6,556 nt of DNA from Ruminococcaceae bacterium UBA4306 (GTDB lineage Bacteria > Bacillota > Clostridia > Oscillospirales > Acutalibacteraceae), in assembly GCA_002394725.1 (NCBI GenBank), contig DGUQ01000194.1, positions 1 to 6,556 on the forward strand, in the 5' to 3' direction. Positions within the stretch are counted from its first letter, which is position 1. Every line of letters begins with the position of its first letter. The notes below the pieces were generated by a model. It saw only the letters and a list, made by a program, of their open reading frames with translations, ran no database searches and was not told where the DNA came from. Below are positions 3,973 through 6,556 of this stretch, piece after piece. The translations under genes were made by a program, and so were the position numbers.

Positions 3973-5275
3973 TAAACAGATCTCCTCCTTCTGTAACGAC
4001 CTTGTCGTAAAGTGAAACGGTGGTGCCGTTTAAAAGTGTTCCCCTGTCGGGGGTCTCGTTGACGATGACGAATTCATCGCCGGCGTAGACGATCACGACC
4101 TGCTTGAACACCAGCTCCATGCCGTACTGGACATAGACGCCCTGCACGCGTTCGGTCTTTTCGGTCTCGTTACCGGCGTCATCGGTGACGGTGTAGGTGA
4201 TATCATCGTCATGCAGTGCGGATTTGCTGAGCTTTAAGCCCTCATACTCATTGACGATGATCTCGACGTTCTCCTGCCGGAGCTTGGAGAGCGCGTCGTT
4301 CATATAGTTGCACTGCAAAACAGCGACCGCCTTTTCGTTATCGGCGCTGTTATTGTTGACATAGAGGATCTTGGCAGGGATCTCGCCGTCGATCGCCGAG
4401 GGGAGCCGCACCTTGATGTTCTCGTCGGCATGGCTGAGCGCGGTGGCTTCGTCATGGGTGACGGGACACAGCAGGTACCAGTTCACGCCCTTGACGATCT
4501 TGCCGAGATAAGCGTTCTCGCCGATCTCTTCGGGAGCGGCGGATTCGATATCCTTCGCGGTGACTTCATCGAGCTTGGTGACGTCGAACGAATTCTCGTA
4601 GCCGTCGACCTTCGATACAAAATAGCCTGCTGAGCCTGCCTTGACCGTGCCGGTCGGAGAGGCGGCGCTCAGCGACGCGCGCTGAGATTCCAGCTCGGCG
4701 ATCTTATCGTCAAAGTTCTTTTGATCGCCCGTGAGCAGCTGCTTGCGTAAAATAGAGGTCAAAAGATTCTGCTCCACGGTATCCATGTTGGCATAATCGC
4801 AGGTGTTGATCGACTTCATCAGCGCGACCATACGCTCGTTGATCTGGCTGTTGAGGGTATCGATACCGACGTTGGTCGAGTTGTTGACCTCGTTGAGCGA
4901 TTTCAGATAGGCGATGCGCTCGTCAAGCTCCTTGCTCTGCTGCACCCTGGAAACGTCCTCCTGCGAGTTATAGGCAGTCGCGACAACGCCGTCGGAGGTG
5001 ACCTTATCGCCGTCGCTGACTTCGTAGACCATCACGCCCGACGCATCGGATTTGAGATACTCCTCATTACGGACGACCATCGCCTTTGACTCGATGATGT
5101 CATACGCCTTTGATTTAAACGCAGTCTCGGTCACGATATTGTTGTTGCCGAGGAAGTTGGTTGTGATAAACAGGAACACGATATAGACCAGTACCAACGT
5201 GATTCCCACACCGATCAGGATCCTTTTGGTCAGCTTTGACCGATCCGAGGGCGCCTTGGATGTTGATTTACTCAT
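3953..5275 (-). CDS. HlyD / membrane-fusion-like single-pass membrane protein
   Basis: A 440-residue protein with a short basic cytoplasmic N-terminus (1-18, rich in Ser and Lys), one transmembrane helix at about 19-39, and a large extracytoplasmic part. Residues 60-105 (ESKAMVVRNEEYL, then SGVMVYEVSDGDKV) resemble the first half of a biotinyl-lipoyl-like domain of HlyD-type adaptors. A helical, hydrophilic stretch of about 105-205 could be a coiled-coil hairpin. A matching half follows at about 208-230 (KAGSAGYFVSKVDGYE), then beta-rich regions to a C-terminus ending VSLYDKVVTEGGDLFNGKII, like the end of HlyD-family adaptors. No transporter gene is next to it, so the partner and substrate are unknown. 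Its place between miaA (8-bp overlap) and yggS (20-bp overlap), just before the division cluster, hints at an envelope-linked role, which is inference only. AAGGA lies 8 nt before the ATG. Family assignment is likely; the specific function is not known. Confidence 0.75.
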   Translation of the reverse strand: MSKSTSKAPSDRSKLTKRILIGVGITLVLVYIVFLFITTNFLGNNNIVTETAFKSKAYDIIESKAMVVRNEEYLKSDASGVMVYEVSDGDKVTSDGVVATAYNSQEDVSRVQQSKELDERIAYLKSLNEVNNSTNVGIDTLNSQINERMVALMKSINTCDYANMDTVEQNLLTSILRKQLLTGDQKNFDDKIAELESQRASLSAASPTGTVKAGSAGYFVSKVDGYENSFDVTKLDEVTAKDIESAAPEEIGENAYLGKIVKGVNWYLLCPVTHDEATALSHADENIKVRLPSAIDGEIPAKILYVNNNSADNEKAVAVLQCNYMNDALSKLRQENVEIIVNEYEGLKLSKSALHDDDITYTVTDDAGNETEKTERVQGVYVQYGMELVFKQVVIVYAGDEFVIVNETPDRGTLLNGTTVSLYDKVVTEGGDLFNGKIIS

Positions 5276-6212
5276 AATGAAATTCCTTTTTGATCATTTC
5301 TGCCGCTTCATTCAATATGTCGTCGAAGCTCAGCTCGTCGATGTTGAACCAGCGGATGGACTTGTCGCGCTTGAACCATGTCATCTGGCGCTTGGCGTAG
5401 CGGCGCGTCGCGCGCTTTATATTAGCGACGCAGATATCGAGATCCAGCTCGCCGTTCAGATACGGCAGCAGCTCCTTGTAGCCGATCGCCGCGGACGCGG
5501 TATCGCCCGATTGATGTTGATAAAAGCGCCGCGCTTCCTCCAACAGACCGTTCTCCATCATCACATCGACACGGCGGTTGACGCGCTCATAGAGAAACTC
5601 TCTGTCACGGGCGGTCAGCCCGAGCTTAAGAGCGCGATATGCCGGGCCGCTGCCCATTTGCTTTTCGTTGAGCTGCGTCTGGGTCATGCCGGTGGACAGG
5701 TAGACCTCGATACAGCGGATCAGGCGCTTGGGGTTGCGGTCGATACTGAGCCTTTCGGCAGACGCGGGATCGAAGGTGCGGATATAATCGAGCGTTTTGT
5801 CTACGCCGCGTTCTTCGACCTCGGCGGTGATCGTCGCGCGCAGTACGGGATCGGTCTGCGCTTCTTCAAACCGCATACCGCCGAGCAGCGCGTCAACATA
5901 CAGTCCCGTTCCGCCGGTGACGATCGGCAGACGATCCCTTGCGGCAATATCGGTGATCGCTGTTTTCGCCAGCTCGCAGAAGCGCGCGACCGAGAATTCC
6001 TCACAGGGATCGAGAAAATCCATCAGGTGGTGAGGGATCCCCTGCTTCTCGTCCTCGGTGGGCTTAGCGGTGGCGATATCCATGGTTTTATAAATTTGCA
6101 TCGAATCGGCGGAGATGATCTCTCCCGAAAAGCGCTTTGCCAACTCGACGGATAAGGCGGTCTTGCCGGACGCGGTGGGTCCGATGACCGCGACGATATT
6201 TTGCATGCTCAT
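5268..6212 (-). CDS. miaA: tRNA dimethylallyltransferase MiaA
   Basis: Transfers a dimethylallyl group to N6 of adenosine 37 in tRNAs that read codons starting with U, giving i6A. The length, 314 residues, is usual. Visible motifs: P-loop GPTASGKT at 11-18, DSMQIYKTMDIATAKP at 36-51, IPHHLMDF at 59-66, VTGGTGLYVDALLGG at 98-112, RNPKRLIRCIEVY at 159-171, SAAIGYKELLPYL at 240-252, and RATRRYAKRQMTWFKRD at 267-283. Its first ATG overlaps the mutL stop as ATGA. A second ATG at 6206-6204 would give a 312-residue protein and is better spaced (7 nt) from AGGGTGG at 6220-6214, whereas that site is only 1 nt from the first ATG; the true start may be the second. The end overlaps the HlyD-like gene by 8 bp. 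mutL-miaA adjacency is common in bacteria. Confidence 0.97.
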   Translation of the reverse strand: MSMQNIVAVIGPTASGKTALSVELAKRFSGEIISADSMQIYKTMDIATAKPTEDEKQGIPHHLMDFLDPCEEFSVARFCELAKTAITDIAARDRLPIVTGGTGLYVDALLGGMRFEEAQTDPVLRATITAEVEERGVDKTLDYIRTFDPASAERLSIDRNPKRLIRCIEVYLSTGMTQTQLNEKQMGSGPAYRALKLGLTARDREFLYERVNRRVDVMMENGLLEEARRFYQHQSGDTASAAIGYKELLPYLNGELDLDICVANIKRATRRYAKRQMTWFKRDKSIRWFNIDELSFDDILNEAAEMIKKEFHYE

Positions 6213-6556
6213 TCCACCCTGCCGAACATTCGCTCCAGCTCATGCTTTTTGAGCACGATGCACACGGGTCTGCCGTGGGGACAATGGCGGATATCCTCAT
6301 CCTCCACCTGTTTAGCGAGCGCGATCAGCTCCTGTTCGGTGCTGTTGTTGCCGCCCTTGATCGCGGCGCGGCATGATACGTTGGCATAGATCCACTCCAT
6401 CTTCTCGGAACGGATCTCCTTTTTATGCTCGGACAGATATCCTGCCATCTCGATCACGGACGGCTCGATATCCTCAAGCGGCAAATACTGCGGCGCGCTC
6501 CGCACGATGATACTGCCGCTGCCGAAATCATCGATGTCAAAGCCTGCCTCGCGGAA
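6209..6556 (-). CDS. mutL: DNA mismatch repair protein MutL, C-terminal end (cut by window edge)
   Basis: The last 115 residues of MutL; the N-terminal ATPase and most of the protein lie beyond position 6556. What is seen is the end of the C-terminal dimerisation/endonuclease domain. The frame opens with FREAGFDIDDFGSGSIIVRS, continues through SAPQYLPLEDIE, then the motif VSCRAAIKGGN, and near the end CPHGRP. The cysteine-containing SCRAAIKGG and CPHGRP motifs are the metal-binding motifs of MutL proteins with nicking activity, as in Bacillota without a MutH-based system. The DQHA-type catalytic motif would be upstream, outside the window. The stop codon overlaps the start of miaA by 4 bp (ATGA), so the two are probably co-transcribed and coupled. 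Confidence 0.95.
   Translation of the reverse strand, partial: FREAGFDIDDFGSGSIIVRSAPQYLPLEDIEPSVIEMAGYLSEHKKEIRSEKMEWIYANVSCRAAIKGGNNSTEQELIALAKQVEDEDIRHCPHGRPVCIVLKKHELERMFGRVE

Noticed and set aside
5199..6155. Long plus-strand open frame (318 codons) opposite miaA and the start of the HlyD-like gene
   Set aside because: It is antisense to motif-rich miaA, has no ribosome binding site or recognisable domain, and its composition is that of a reverse-complement shadow in GC-rich coding sequence.

Overview
The window is a contiguous stretch of a low-GC-lineage (Bacillota) chromosome, most likely from a Clostridia member of the Oscillospiraceae/Ruminococcaceae type. This rests on the gene set and order (a yggS/ylmE, sepF, ylmH, divIVA, ileS division cluster joined to mutL and miaA), the strong AGGAGG-type ribosome binding sites, and an intergenic hairpin repeat of a style I associate with those genomes. 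The family-level placement is an inference. Every recognisable gene lies on the minus strand, so transcription runs from position 6556 towards 1.

In transcription order: the C-terminal end of mutL (6556-6209, cut by the window edge), miaA (6212-5268), a single-pass HlyD/membrane-fusion-like protein (5275-3953), and yggS/ylmE (3972-3259). These four overlap by 4, 8 and 20 bp and look like one translationally coupled block. After a 185-bp gap come sepF (3073-2555), ylmH (2554-1826, a GTG start directly abutting the sepF stop) and divIVA (1767-1093). After a second gap of 244 bp comes the N-terminal third of ileS (848-1, cut by the window edge). mutL and miaA serve mismatch repair and tRNA A37 modification. 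SepF and DivIVA are division/polarity scaffolds. YlmH is an S4-domain RNA-binding protein, YggS is a PLP homeostasis protein, and IleRS charges tRNA-Ile. Compared with the Bacillus subtilis order ylmD-ylmE-sepF-ylmG-ylmH-divIVA-ileS as I recall it, ylmG and ylmD are missing and the HlyD-like gene sits upstream of yggS.

The least ordinary part is non-coding. The two gaps of more than 180 bp, after yggS and after divIVA, both hold a composite palindromic repeat that begins right after the upstream stop codon. Inside it lies a roughly 50-bp hairpin unit present three times in the window: an 8-bp stem, a 3-nt one-sided bulge, a 7-bp stem and a tiny loop, with compensatory base changes between copies. 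At 3187-3236 the unit interrupts what would otherwise be a perfect 9-bp stem. At 995-1045 one copy sits exactly in the loop of another copy. The result is nested elements, apparently without any encoded enzyme, i.e. non-autonomous. I see no new protein-coding system, no CRISPR array, no RNA gene and no T-box leader.
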